Source: Robinsoniella sp. (lineage in GTDB: Bacteria > Bacillota > Clostridia > Lachnospirales > Lachnospiraceae). From it: DNA of 45,327 bases. Positions 32,869-41,972 of the stretch are shown piece by piece. The translations under genes and the position numbers were made by a program. Numbering within the stretch: the stretch's first letter is position 1; every line of letters begins with the position of its first letter. Where the stretch lies: positions 1-45,327 of the forward strand of contig JAMPFB010000013.1 of the NCBI GenBank assembly GCA_023664735.1, given 5' to 3'. The notes under the pieces are model-generated. The model saw only the letters and a program-made list of their open reading frames with translations. It was not told where the DNA came from and did not search any database.

Positions 32869-34581
32869 ATGCGGGGATATAAAACTTATAATCGTAAAAA
32901 AATCGTAGTGCTGTTTTTATGCTGCACGCTAGCTCTTCTGGCATTGGGCGGAAGACTTGTTTATCTGATGATTTACAGGGGGGAATATTATACCGCATTA
33001 GCGGAGGATTTGCATGAAAGGGAAAGAGCCATTAAAGCAGCAAGAGGAAAGATTATTGATTCTACCGGGCAGGTGCTAGCAACTAATAAAACAGTATGTA
33101 CCATATCTGTAATCCATAGCCAGATAGAAGAGCCGGAGCAGGTTGCAGCAATGCTTGTGAAAGAGCTTGGCATATCAGAGGAAACGGCAAGAAAGAAAGT
33201 GGAAAAGGTATCCTCCATTGAAAAAATAAAAAGCAATGTAAGCAAAGAAGTGGGAGATATTATAAGAGAATACAATCTTGCCGGCGTCAAGGTGGATGAG
33301 GATTATAAGCGATACTATCCCTTTGACGACCTTGCCAGCAAGGTGCTGGGCTTTACAGGAAGTGACAATCAGGGAATCATAGGTCTGGAAGTAAAATATG
33401 AGGACTATTTAAAAGGCGAGGACGGCATCATCTACACCATAACTGATGCAAGAGGCGTGGAAATTGATAAGGAAGGGGAAAACAGGAAAGAACCCATTCC
33501 GGGAAATGATTTGTATATCAGCATGGATTTTAATATCCAGTCCTATGCCACGCAGCTTTGTGAACAGGTTATGGAGGCGAAGGAAGCAGATGCAGTTTCC
33601 ATGCTTGTAATGAACCCCAAAAATGGGGAAATACTTGCCATGGTAAATTTGCCGGAGTTTCATTTGAACGATCCCTTTACCTTATTGACAGAAGGAGAAG
33701 CTACACAGGATGCACTAAATCAAATGTGGAGGAACGGAGTCATAAACGATACCTATGAGCCGGGCTCTACCTTTAAAATCATAACTGCGACGGCAGCCTT
33801 GGAAGCAGGAGTAGTAACCGTAAACGATACTTTTTCCTGCCCCGGCTTCATCATAGTAGAGGACCGGAAAATTCGATGTCATAAAACCAGCGGACACGGT
33901 GGAGAAAATTTCATACAGGCAACTATGAATTCCTGTAATCCTGTTTTTGTAGACGTGGGGCTGAGACTGGGAGTTGACAAATATTATTCTTATTTTCAGC
34001 AATTCGGATTAAAAGAAAAAACAGGCGTGGATCTTCCCGGAGAAGCAGGGACAATTATGCATAAAAAAGAAAATATGGGGCTAGTGGAGTTAGCAACGGT
34101 TTCCTTTGGACAGTCTTTTCAAATCACGCCTATCCAGCTTGCAACTACTGTAAGCTCAATTGTGAATGGAGGAAACCGCATCACTCCTCATTTTGGAGTG
34201 GAAGCAAGAGATGCGGATGGCAATATTGTGGAAACCTTTACTTATCCTGTAAAAAAGGGTATAGTTTCCAAAGAAACATCAGAAACTATGAGGATGATTT
34301 TAGAGCAGGTAGTGGAAAACGGAGGCGGACAGAAAGCAAAAATAGAAGGCTTTTCCATAGGAGGGAAAACAGCTACCAGCCAGACGCTTCCAAGAGGAAG
34401 CGGAAAATATATTTCTTCATTTCTGGGATTTTATCCGGCAAATGACCCACAGGTGCTTGCCCTTGTAGTCATCAACAACCCTAAAGGCATTTATTATGGC
34501 GGTCAGATTGCAGCGCCGGTAGTAAAAAAGCTTTTTGAAAATATTCTTCCTTATTTGGATAAAATAGATTATACTAAGTAG
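32869..34581 (+). CDS. Second class B penicillin-binding protein, SpoVD/PBP2-like
   Basis: A transpeptidase of about 570 residues with a short cytoplasmic N-terminus, one membrane helix (KIVVLFLCCTLALLALGGRLVYLMI), a dimerisation domain, and the catalytic motifs STFK (in EPGSTFKII) and SCN (in MNSCNPVF). The third motif reads KTAT (GGKTATSQT) where KTGT is usual. No PASTA domain is seen. Position after the FtsI-like gene matches spoVD in Bacilli, so a role in spore cortex synthesis is possible; a vegetative role is equally possible. The start is ATG 32869 (GGGGA just upstream) or ATG 32851. Confidence 0.9.
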   Translation: MRGYKTYNRKKIVVLFLCCTLALLALGGRLVYLMIYRGEYYTALAEDLHERERAIKAARGKIIDSTGQVLATNKTVCTISVIHSQIEEPEQVAAMLVKELGISEETARKKVEKVSSIEKIKSNVSKEVGDIIREYNLAGVKVDEDYKRYYPFDDLASKVLGFTGSDNQGIIGLEVKYEDYLKGEDGIIYTITDARGVEIDKEGENRKEPIPGNDLYISMDFNIQSYATQLCEQVMEAKEADAVSMLVMNPKNGEILAMVNLPEFHLNDPFTLLTEGEATQDALNQMWRNGVINDTYEPGSTFKIITATAALEAGVVTVNDTFSCPGFIIVEDRKIRCHKTSGHGGENFIQATMNSCNPVFVDVGLRLGVDKYYSYFQQFGLKEKTGVDLPGEAGTIMHKKENMGLVELATVSFGQSFQITPIQLATTVSSIVNGGNRITPHFGVEARDADGNIVETFTYPVKKGIVSKETSETMRMILEQVVENGGGQKAKIEGFSIGGKTATSQTLPRGSGKYISSFLGFYPANDPQVLALVVINNPKGIYYGGQIAAPVVKKLFENILPYLDKIDYTK

Positions 34582-34636
34582 TATGTGCGGCGGGTATGCC
34601 GCAAACGTGGATGAAAGTTGAAAGGAAAGTAAGAAT

Positions 34637-35593
34637 ATGATAAACAGAATTATAATACCGGTTTTGATAGCATTTGTAATCAGTGCGGCTCTTGGCCCCG
34701 TTATGATCCCTTTTTTAAAAAAGGTAAAAGCAGGGCAGACGGTTAGGGAAGAAGGACCGGAAAGCCATTTGAAGAAAACAGGAACGCCCACTATGGGAGG
34801 CATTATAATTCTGGCAGCCATTACCATTACATCCCTTATTTATGTAAAGGATTATCCTAAAATCCTGCCTATTTTGTTTTCCACATTGGGATTTGGGCTG
34901 ATTGGGTTCATAGATGATTATATTAAAGTAGTATTAAAGCGCTCCATGGGCCTTAGGCCTTGGCAGAAGATGCTGCTCCAGTTTGTGGTAACGGCAGTAT
35001 TTGCTTATTACGTAGTGAATATATCGGGCATCAGCCTTTCCATGAAGATTCCTTTTTTCAAGGGAACCTATATGGATTTAGGGCTTTTGAATATACCATT
35101 TTTATTTTTTGTAATGATTGCAACTGTAAACGGCACTAATTTTACAGATGGGCTGGACGGTCTTGCAACCAGCGTTACCATTTTAGTGGCGACCTTTTTT
35201 ACCGTTGTTGCAGTTGGGACGGGGAGTGGCATCGAGCCTATTACCTGTGCTACGGTTGGGGCGCTTTTAGGCTTTTTATTGTTTAATGTGCATCCTGCCA
35301 GCGTATTTATGGGAGATACCGGTTCCCTTGCTCTTGGAGGCTTTGTGGCGGCGGCAGCTTATATGATGCAGATGCCTTTGTTCATTGTAATTGTTGGATT
35401 TATTTATCTGATAGAGGTTGTATCCGTTATCCTGCAGGTAAGTTACTTTAAGCTTACAGGAGGGAAACGTATTTTTAAGATGGCTCCCATCCACCATCAT
35501 TTTGAACTTTGTGGCTGGAAAGAAACAAAGGTGGTTGCAGTCTTTTCCATTATAACTGCAATATTGTGTCTTGTGGCGTTGATGGGCGTTTGA
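34637..35593 (+). CDS. mraY: Phospho-MurNAc-pentapeptide transferase
   Basis: Makes lipid I from UDP-MurNAc-pentapeptide and undecaprenyl phosphate in the membrane. It is 318 residues with about ten membrane helices. Catalytic motifs are GFIDDYIKV (Asp pair), NFTDGLDGLA and the histidine-rich loop APIHHHFEL near the C-terminus. AAAGGAAAG lies before ATG 34637. In most Firmicutes murD or murE/murF would be next to it; here ftsW follows directly. Confidence 0.97.
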   Translation: MINRIIIPVLIAFVISAALGPVMIPFLKKVKAGQTVREEGPESHLKKTGTPTMGGIIILAAITITSLIYVKDYPKILPILFSTLGFGLIGFIDDYIKVVLKRSMGLRPWQKMLLQFVVTAVFAYYVVNISGISLSMKIPFFKGTYMDLGLLNIPFLFFVMIATVNGTNFTDGLDGLATSVTILVATFFTVVAVGTGSGIEPITCATVGALLGFLLFNVHPASVFMGDTGSLALGGFVAAAAYMMQMPLFIVIVGFIYLIEVVSVILQVSYFKLTGGKRIFKMAPIHHHFELCGWKETKVVAVFSIITAILCLVALMGV

Positions 35594-35618
35594 GAATGAT
35601 GAGAAAAGAGGAAGGCTT

Positions 35619-36809
35619 GTGGCAGGAAGAAGGAAGAACAGAAAACAACAAGAATATTTTTTCGATTATACGCTGTTATTTATCGTACTGTTTTTGCTGG
35701 GCTTTGGTTTGGTAATGCTTTATTCCACCAGCTCTTATGAAGCGGCTCTGGATTACGGGGATTCGGCATATTATTTAAAAAAGCAGCTGCTTTCTACTGC
35801 TCTTGGAATATTCTGTATGCTGATTGTATCTAGGATAAACTACCATTTCTGGGAAAGATTTGCAGTTATCGGTTACATAGCGGCGGTGGTGCTGATCTTA
35901 ATGGTTCTTTCGCCTTTGGGACATGAAGTAAAAGGAGCAAGAAGATGGCTGCGGCTTGGGCCTTTATCCCTGCAGCCGGCGGAAATTGCAAAGCTTGCCA
36001 TGATTTTATTTCTGGCAGTGTTAGTTTGTAAAATGGGCAAGGGAATCCGTACATGGAAAGGATTTGCCTTAGCAGTAGGGGCAGCGGCTCCAATCTGTCT
36101 TCTGATCTGGAAGATAACCAATAACTTAAGCTCTGCTATTATAGTTGCAGGAATTGCAGTACTGATGGTATTTGTAGCAGCGCCGGATTACAAAAGGTTT
36201 ATCCTTATGGCACTGGCTGTTTGTGCTGCTGCAGTGCTGATTGTATTTGTCATTGTAAAAAATGCAGAGGGGCAGGCGGAAGCGGCTGCAGACGGAGGAA
36301 TCCAATCAGACGCAGGCTTTCGTGGGGACAGAATTATTGCATGGCTGGACCCTGAAAAATATGCTTCTGATGAAGGCTTTCAAACGTTGCAGGCATTGTA
36401 TGCCATTGGCTCAGGAAATCTTTTCGGCAAGGGACTAGGACGTTCTATGCAGAAGCTGGGATTTCTGCCTGAGGCACAAAATGATATGATTTTTTCCATC
36501 ATTTGTGAGGAGCTGGGGCTTTTTGGAGCCTTGTCCATTATTTTGCTTTTTATTCTCCTTATATGGAGGTTCATGGTAATTGCCAACAATGCACCGGATT
36601 TGTTCGGGGCGCTTTTGGTTGTGGGAGTGTTAGGACATATAGCCATTCAGGTTATTTTGAATATTGCCGTAGTGACCAATACCATACCAAATACAGGTAT
36701 TTCCCTGCCATTTATCAGCTATGGGGGTACTTCGGTATTGTTCCTGCTTGCGGAAATCGGTCTTGTGCTTAGCGTATCAAAGGGCATTCGATTGAATGAT
36801 GTAGGATAA
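35619..36809 (+). CDS. ftsW: FtsW/SpoVE lipid II glycosyltransferase (SEDS)
   Basis: A 396-residue polytopic SEDS protein that polymerises lipid II at the septum. It has about ten membrane helices, the extracellular loop FRGDRIIAWLDPEKY, FGKGLGRSMQKLGFLPEAQNDMIFS, and the C-terminal signature NTGISLPFISYGGTS. Start GTG 35619 has GAGGAAGG just upstream. Whether it serves vegetative division (FtsW) or sporulation (SpoVE) cannot be told from sequence. It is probably the partner of one of the two adjacent class B PBPs. Confidence 0.94.
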   Translation: MAGRRKNRKQQEYFFDYTLLFIVLFLLGFGLVMLYSTSSYEAALDYGDSAYYLKKQLLSTALGIFCMLIVSRINYHFWERFAVIGYIAAVVLILMVLSPLGHEVKGARRWLRLGPLSLQPAEIAKLAMILFLAVLVCKMGKGIRTWKGFALAVGAAAPICLLIWKITNNLSSAIIVAGIAVLMVFVAAPDYKRFILMALAVCAAAVLIVFVIVKNAEGQAEAAADGGIQSDAGFRGDRIIAWLDPEKYASDEGFQTLQALYAIGSGNLFGKGLGRSMQKLGFLPEAQNDMIFSIICEELGLFGALSIILLFILLIWRFMVIANNAPDLFGALLVVGVLGHIAIQVILNIAVVTNTIPNTGISLPFISYGGTSVLFLLAEIGLVLSVSKGIRLNDVG

Positions 36810-36895
36810 AAGAAAAAGACACATTTTCAAAAAAACCGCATAGGATAGAAATAGATTTGGATTTCCTTGACGAAAAAATGCTTAGAAGGTGGAAT

Positions 36896-38146
36896 ATGAA
36901 ATCTATTGATATCACAGGTGGAAATACCTTATGTGGAGAAGTGAGCATACAAGGCTCAAAAAATGCAGCGCTGCCTTTACTAGCAGCATCCGTACTGATA
37001 AAGGGTGTGTCGGTGATACATAATTGTCCAAGGATAACAGATATTTTTTCTATGATTAAAATATTGGAAAGCATAGGCTGCAAGGTAAGGTTCACAGGAC
37101 ATAGCCTAGAAATAGATGCAAAGGATATTAACAGCACAGCACTGCCGGAGGAATATGTAAAAGTCATGCGTTCCTCCATAATCTTTATAGGCGCCATGCT
37201 CGCAAGAGAAAAAGAAGTGTCCATTCATTATCCGGGAGGCTGTGTCATAGGAAACAGACCTATTGACATGCATCTTGGCGCCCTTGAAAAGCTTGGGGTG
37301 GAATTTTCGGAAGAAGGGGAGAATATACGGGCAAGTGCCAGAAAGCTTGCAGGCAGTGAAATCGTTCTTCCTTTTCCCAGTGTAGGCGCCACCCAGAATG
37401 TTATTCTGGCATCTGTGTTAGCAGAAGGAATCACCATAATAAAAGGAGCAGCCAAGGAACCGGAAGTGACGGAGGTATGCCGTTTTTTACAAAATGCAGG
37501 TGCGAGGATTCATGGAATCGGTACAGAAACATTGGAAATTGAAGGCGTGAAATCCTTGGAAGAAACAGAGTTTACCGTAGTGCCGGATCGGATTGTTGCC
37601 GGTACCTATCTGTTAGCAGGGGCTGCCACAAGAGGCGCTGTGCTTTTGGAAAATGCCCCGGTGGAGCAAATGGATTCCCTGTTTCTTATGTTAAGGAATA
37701 TGGGCGCCAAAATCCATATAGAAAAGGATCATGTTTTTTTAAATGGAGAAGAGGCGGATAAATCCATTCCTTTTATGGAAACAAGAGTTTATCCGGGATT
37801 CCCTACAGACCTTCAGTCCCCTCTGATGGCGGTGTTATCAAAGGCTGACGGAATCAGCGTGATACGGGAAACGATTTTTGAAAACCGTTTTCGTGTGGCA
37901 AAGGAGCTGAACCGGATGGGGGCAAGGATATTTTTGAAGGAAAATCAGGCATTGATTTATGGGGTGGAAAAGCTGAAGGGGATGGAAGTGGCGGCAGAAG
38001 AGCTGCGAGGAGGAGCTGCGCTTATAATAGCCGGGCTTTTAGCGGAAGGAAGGACAAAAGTAGCAGGTCTTTCATATATAGAAAGAGGCTATGAAGATAT
38101 TGTAAGAGATTTCAAATGCTTGGGAGCTAAGATTGAAAAAAGTTAA
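36896..38146 (+). CDS. murA: UDP-GlcNAc 1-carboxyvinyltransferase
   Basis: First committed step of peptidoglycan synthesis: adds enolpyruvate from PEP to UDP-GlcNAc. It is 416 residues from ATG 36896 (AGAAGGTGG at 36884-36892); an upstream ATG at 36857 adds 13 unconserved residues. SKNAALPLLAAS is the N-terminal family motif. The active-site cysteine, target of fosfomycin, is present in PGGCVIGNRP. The frame overlaps ftsQ by 14 nt. murA here occupies the place where murG or murB is found in many Firmicutes clusters. Confidence 0.96.
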   Translation: MKSIDITGGNTLCGEVSIQGSKNAALPLLAASVLIKGVSVIHNCPRITDIFSMIKILESIGCKVRFTGHSLEIDAKDINSTALPEEYVKVMRSSIIFIGAMLAREKEVSIHYPGGCVIGNRPIDMHLGALEKLGVEFSEEGENIRASARKLAGSEIVLPFPSVGATQNVILASVLAEGITIIKGAAKEPEVTEVCRFLQNAGARIHGIGTETLEIEGVKSLEETEFTVVPDRIVAGTYLLAGAATRGAVLLENAPVEQMDSLFLMLRNMGAKIHIEKDHVFLNGEEADKSIPFMETRVYPGFPTDLQSPLMAVLSKADGISVIRETIFENRFRVAKELNRMGARIFLKENQALIYGVEKLKGMEVAAEELRGGAALIIAGLLAEGRTKVAGLSYIERGYEDIVRDFKCLGAKIEKS

Positions 38147-38873
38147 TGTACAATTTATTATGAAAAACCGAATAAGGATTATGTTTGTTCTCACATGCAT
38201 TATTTTGTTGTGCTCCGGATTTATTTTTCTGACTAGTTACTATAAGGTAACGGAGGTGGAGGTAACCGGAAACGAGCATTATTCAAAGGAAGAAATTCAG
38301 GAAATGATTGTAAAGGGCGGGCTTTCAGAAAATTCCCTGTTTCTTGCACTGAAATACCATAACAGGGAAATTTCGGATGTGCCCTTTATTGAGTCCATGT
38401 CCGTGGAGGTAGTGTCATCCCATTCCATAAAGATTACCGTATATGAAAAGGCATTAGCCGGCTGTGTGGAGTATCTGGGAAAATACATGTACTTTGACAG
38501 AGAAGGCATCGTTGTGGAAAGCGCAGCGGAAACAACTCCCGGCATTCCCCAGATAACTGGAATGTCCTATGGATATATCATATTATATGAAAAGCTTCCG
38601 GTAGAGGATGATGACATTTTTAAAGAAATATTAAGCATGACCCAGCTTTTGGAAAAGTATGAAATTGATGCGGATAAGATTCATTTTGATAAAGCGGGAA
38701 ACATGACCTTGTATTTTGGAGAGGCAAAGGCGGCGCTGGGCACAAAAGACAATATTGACCAGAAAGTCATGCAGCTAAGCCATATTTTACCAGAATTGGA
38801 AGGAAAATCCGGAGTGCTCCACATGGAGGATTACGAAGAAGGCACTAAGAGGGTGTCTTTTAAGCCTGAATAG
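38133..38873 (+). CDS. ftsQ: FtsQ/DivIB division protein
   Basis: A 246-residue bitopic protein: one membrane helix (IMFVLTCIILLCSGFIFLTSYY), a POTRA domain starting at VTEVEVTGNEHYSKEEIQEMI, and a beta domain. It recruits and regulates the FtsL-DivIC-PBP complex. The start is TTG 38133, inside murA, with GGGAG at 38122-38126; the ATG at 38160 lacks a ribosome site. Overlap suggests translational coupling to murA. Confidence 0.9.
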   Translation: MKKVNVQFIMKNRIRIMFVLTCIILLCSGFIFLTSYYKVTEVEVTGNEHYSKEEIQEMIVKGGLSENSLFLALKYHNREISDVPFIESMSVEVVSSHSIKITVYEKALAGCVEYLGKYMYFDREGIVVESAAETTPGIPQITGMSYGYIILYEKLPVEDDDIFKEILSMTQLLEKYEIDADKIHFDKAGNMTLYFGEAKAALGTKDNIDQKVMQLSHILPELEGKSGVLHMEDYEEGTKRVSFKPE

Positions 38874-38914
38874 AAAAAAACCAATAAAAATACGCAAAAA
38901 AATAAAAATACTTG

Positions 38915-38943
38915 TTGATAAATTTGTTAAAAAATTATATGAT
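38915..38943 (+). promoter_or_regulatory. sigma-A promoter of ftsZ
   Basis: TTGATA at 38915-38920, 17-nt spacer, TATGAT at 38938-38943; each box matches consensus at five of six positions. It lets ftsZ be expressed apart from the upstream cluster. Confidence 0.75.
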
Positions 38944-38986
38944 AGAGTATATGGAATTTTAAAAGGGATTTGAAGGAGGAAGAACC

Positions 38987-40174
38987 TTGCTGGAAATTAA
39001 GTCAAATGATGCAGAGTCTGCAGCTAAAATCATCGTTGTCGGTGTAGGTGGCGCAGGGAATAATGCTGTAAATAGAATGGTTGATGAAAATATTGATGGT
39101 GTCGATTTTGTAGGTGTGAATACGGACAAGCAGGCACTTCAGTTGTGTAAAGCTCCAAAGCTGTTGCAAATCGGTGAAAAGCTGACGAAAGGACTTGGCG
39201 CCGGGGCAAAGCCTGAAATTGGTGAGAAAGCTGCTGAGGAAAGCATCGAAGAAATAACTGCTTCCTTGAAAGGTTCTGACATGGTATTTGTTACATGTGG
39301 AATGGGCGGCGGTACCGGAACTGGTGCGGCTCCTGTAGTTGCTAAAGCGGCAAGGGATATGGGCATACTTACAGTAGGCGTAGTGACAAAGCCCTTCAAA
39401 TTTGAAGCAAGGACCCGTATGGAGAATGCCATCAGTGGTATTGAAAAGCTGAAAGAAAGCGTGGATACGCTTATTGTCATACCAAATGATAAGCTTTTAG
39501 AAATCGTAGACCGGAGGACGACTATGCCGGATGCCTTAAAAAAGGCGGATGAAGTATTGCAGCAGGCAGTACAGGGCATTACGGATTTAATCAATGTACC
39601 TGCAGTCATCAATCTGGACTTTGCAGATGTACAGACAGTCATGAAGGATAAAGGAATTGCACATATCGGCATTGGTGTAGGCAAGGGAGACGATAAGGCA
39701 AGCGAGGCTGTTAAAATGGCAGTGGCTTCCCCTCTTTTAGAGACGACTATTTCCGGCGCTACGCATGTGATTATCAATGTATCCGGAGATATTACGTTAG
39801 CAGATGCTTCCGATGCGGCAAGCTATGTTCAGGATCTTGCAGGAGAAGACGTGAATATTATATTTGGCGCCATGTATGATGAGACCCAGACAGATACATG
39901 TACCATTACGGTAATTGCTACCGGCTTAGAGCAGCCTGTTGCAATGCCTGTCAATAAGTTTTCAAACGGATTTGTACATAACGGTGCAGGAGCGGCAGGT
40001 AAGAAGCCGGTTCCTACAAGCATTTTAGGACAAAATCCAAATGCCGGAACAGGACCTATTCCTTCGATTACCCCTATGAAGCCGTTACAGGGAATCCAAA
40101 AGCCGGATACGGTAAAAAGCAATATCGAGTCCCAATCCTTAAAGATTCCGGACTTTTTACAGAGAAATAAATAG
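38987..40174 (+). CDS. ftsZ: FtsZ, division tubulin
   Basis: A 395-residue GTPase that forms the Z ring. Motifs: [13 protein letters not shown] near the N-terminus, the tubulin signature [10 protein letters not shown] around 105-114, and the T7 catalytic loop NLDFADV. The variable linker is short, and the C-terminal peptide IPDFLQRNK is the conserved tail that binds FtsA/SepF-type partners. Start TTG 38987 has AAGGAGG at 38973-38979. ftsA is not beside it, so another membrane anchor gene must be elsewhere. Confidence 0.98.
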   Translation: MLEIKSNDAESAAKIIVVGVGGAGNNAVNRMVDENIDGVDFVGVNTDKQALQLCKAPKLLQIGEKLTKGLGAGAKPEIGEKAAEESIEEITASLKGSDMVFVTCGMGGGTGTGAAPVVAKAARDMGILTVGVVTKPFKFEARTRMENAISGIEKLKESVDTLIVIPNDKLLEIVDRRTTMPDALKKADEVLQQAVQGITDLINVPAVINLDFADVQTVMKDKGIAHIGIGVGKGDDKASEAVKMAVASPLLETTISGATHVIINVSGDITLADASDAASYVQDLAGEDVNIIFGAMYDETQTDTCTITVIATGLEQPVAMPVNKFSNGFVHNGAGAAGKKPVPTSILGQNPNAGTGPIPSITPMKPLQGIQKPDTVKSNIESQSLKIPDFLQRNK

Positions 40175-40202
40175 ATTTCGTGTTTGAAATGGATGAGCGT
40201 GA

Positions 40203-40234
40203 GGCTGTTTCCTTTATGGAAGCAGTCTTTTTTT
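40203..40234 (+). terminator. Rho-independent terminator of ftsZ
   Basis: GGCTGTTTCC (40203-40212) pairs with GGAAGCAGTC (40218-40227), two G-U pairs, followed by seven T. Confidence 0.85.
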
Positions 40235-40275
40235 GTGTAAAAAAGTCGAGAAAAAAATGCGGTTGCTTCCTCAAT

Positions 40276-40309
40276 TTCGACAGCAATTGTAAAAGAAATT
40301 CCTTATACT
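40276..40309 (+). promoter_or_regulatory. Spo0A-type promoter of spoIIGA-sigE
   Basis: A perfect 0A box on the reverse strand (TTCGACA, 40276-40282) lies 21 nt before TATACT (40304-40309). In B. subtilis spoIIG, a 0A box overlaps the -35 and the spacer is also longer than normal (22 bp). A second weaker box, AGTCGAG, is at 40244-40250. This fits activation by phosphorylated Spo0A at sporulation onset. Confidence 0.6.
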
Positions 40310-40359
40310 AGTTTCATAAACAAAAGCTGTATTGTTTATGGAGGAAAGGAGAGAGAAGG

Positions 40360-41163
40360 ATTGTAACCGTATACATAGATGTAATCTTTATAAAAAATTT
40401 TATCTTGGATTTTGCACTTTTGATTGTATTAAATAAAGCTTTGAAAAATTCCCGAAACCAGTTCTCTTTATTTTTTGGAGCATTGATAAGTGGAGTGGGA
40501 GGTATTTTCCCTTATTTGTTTCCAATGTCCCTGCCAAGGCCGGCAGTGATTTTTTTTGAGTATATTGTCTTTCCGGTTCTGGTAATTGTGGCCGCCTTTG
40601 GAAAAAAGCAGTGGAAAGATTTTTTGAAGGCGCTGGGACTTTTTTGGGGGCTGAATTTTCTGGCAGGAGGATTTTTTCATTTTCTGTATGAAAGATTTCC
40701 GTTTTTCAGGCAAAACAGTTATCAAATGCTAACTCTTTTTGGGGCGCTGTTCTTTCTTTGCATGTTCATGAAAAAGGGAATCGAGATTATTAGAGGGAAT
40801 TTCCTGAAGGAACAGATTTATATGCCGGTGATGCTTCAAATTGGCAAAAAGAGTATTTTTGCTACAGGGCTTATGGATACAGGAAATCATTTGAAAGAGC
40901 CAATCAGCCAGAAGCCGGTTGTCATTATGGAAAAGGAGCTTTTGCAGAAAGAAGGAATCTGCCTTTTGGAAAATAATTTTTATGCCATTCCTTACCATTC
41001 GCTGGGAAATAAGGCTGGGATTATGAGAGGCTTTCTTGCAGATGAAATGACAATAGGAGAGGAGCAGGATGCAAGAAAACTGCAGCAGGTCATGATAGGA
41101 GTCAGTGAAGAAAAATTAAGCATGGAAGGGGAATATTCCCTGATTTTAAACCCAATGTTATAG
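40360..41163 (+). CDS. spoIIGA: SpoIIGA, sigma-E processing protease
   Basis: Membrane aspartic protease that cleaves pro-sigma-E in the mother cell. The soluble C-terminal half carries the active-site motif in [12 protein letters not shown] (family D-S/T-G-N). The conserved N-terminus [17 protein letters not shown], which aligns with SpoIIGA proteins, is only read if translation begins at or before 40363. The only in-frame candidate is ATT at 40360, 8 nt after AGGAG (40347-40351). A TTG at 40405 would cut off most of the first membrane helix. I therefore place the start at ATT 40360 (267 aa). About five membrane helices follow. It lies 11 nt before sigE and is co-transcribed with it. Confidence 0.85.
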   Translation: MVTVYIDVIFIKNFILDFALLIVLNKALKNSRNQFSLFFGALISGVGGIFPYLFPMSLPRPAVIFFEYIVFPVLVIVAAFGKKQWKDFLKALGLFWGLNFLAGGFFHFLYERFPFFRQNSYQMLTLFGALFFLCMFMKKGIEIIRGNFLKEQIYMPVMLQIGKKSIFATGLMDTGNHLKEPISQKPVVIMEKELLQKEGICLLENNFYAIPYHSLGNKAGIMRGFLADEMTIGEEQDARKLQQVMIGVSEEKLSMEGEYSLILNPML

Positions 41164-41174
41164 GAGGAGAGTAC

Positions 41175-41915
41175 ATGATTTTAAAAGTAGCCATTCCGGG
41201 AAAGGTACAATTTCGGCTGGTAAAAAAAGAAGGCAGATTTTTCATGGGAAAGCAAGGAGATATCCATTATATTGGAGGTGCGGAGGTGCTTCCCCCGCCT
41301 TTGGAAGCGGAAAAAGAAGGCGAGATGATTAGAAATCTGGGCACCGAAGAGGAGGACAGCGCCAAGGCAACGCTGATTGAGCATAATCTGCGTCTGGTAG
41401 TATATATAGCCAAAAAGTTTGACAATACAGGAATCGGGGTAGAGGATTTGATTTCCATAGGAACTATAGGACTAATTAAATCCATCAATACCTATAATCC
41501 GGATAAGAACATAAAGCTTGCTACCTATGCATCCAGATGTATTGAAAATGAAATTTTGATGTATCTTAGAAGAAACAACAAAACAAAAATGGAGGTTTCC
41601 ATTGATGAGCCGTTAAATGTGGATTGGGATGGAAATGAGCTGCTTCTGTCGGATATTCTTGGCACAGAGGAGGACGTCATCTATAAGGATATTGAAGATG
41701 AGGTGGAAAGAAATGTATTAAAAAAGGCAATTGGAAAATTGTCAGAACGGGAAAGGACGATTGTGAATCTGCGGTTTGGGCTAAACCGAGAGGACGGCGA
41801 AGAAATGACCCAGAAAGAGGTGGCGACGCTTCTTGGAATTTCTCAATCCTACATATCGAGACTGGAGAAAAAAATCATGAAAAGACTGAAAAGAGAAATG
41901 GCAAAAGAGGTATAA
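41175..41915 (+). CDS. sigE: Sporulation sigma factor E (pro-sigma-E)
   Basis: A 246-residue sigma-70 family factor for the mother cell. It has a hydrophobic/basic pro-sequence at the N-terminus ([13 protein letters not shown]...), then region 2 with [24 protein letters not shown] and [11 protein letters not shown], and region 4 with [14 protein letters not shown] and the recognition helix [15 protein letters not shown]. It is activated by cleavage by SpoIIGA, encoded just upstream. RBS AGGAGGAGA lies before ATG 41175. Confidence 0.96.
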   Translation: MILKVAIPGKVQFRLVKKEGRFFMGKQGDIHYIGGAEVLPPPLEAEKEGEMIRNLGTEEEDSAKATLIEHNLRLVVYIAKKFDNTGIGVEDLISIGTIGLIKSINTYNPDKNIKLATYASRCIENEILMYLRRNNKTKMEVSIDEPLNVDWDGNELLLSDILGTEEDVIYKDIEDEVERNVLKKAIGKLSERERTIVNLRFGLNREDGEEMTQKEVATLLGISQSYISRLEKKIMKRLKREMAKEV

Positions 41916-41972
41916 AATCCCACCCTTTTGTAAATCCTTTTAGTATAAAAGCTACTGGGAGGAATGATAAAA

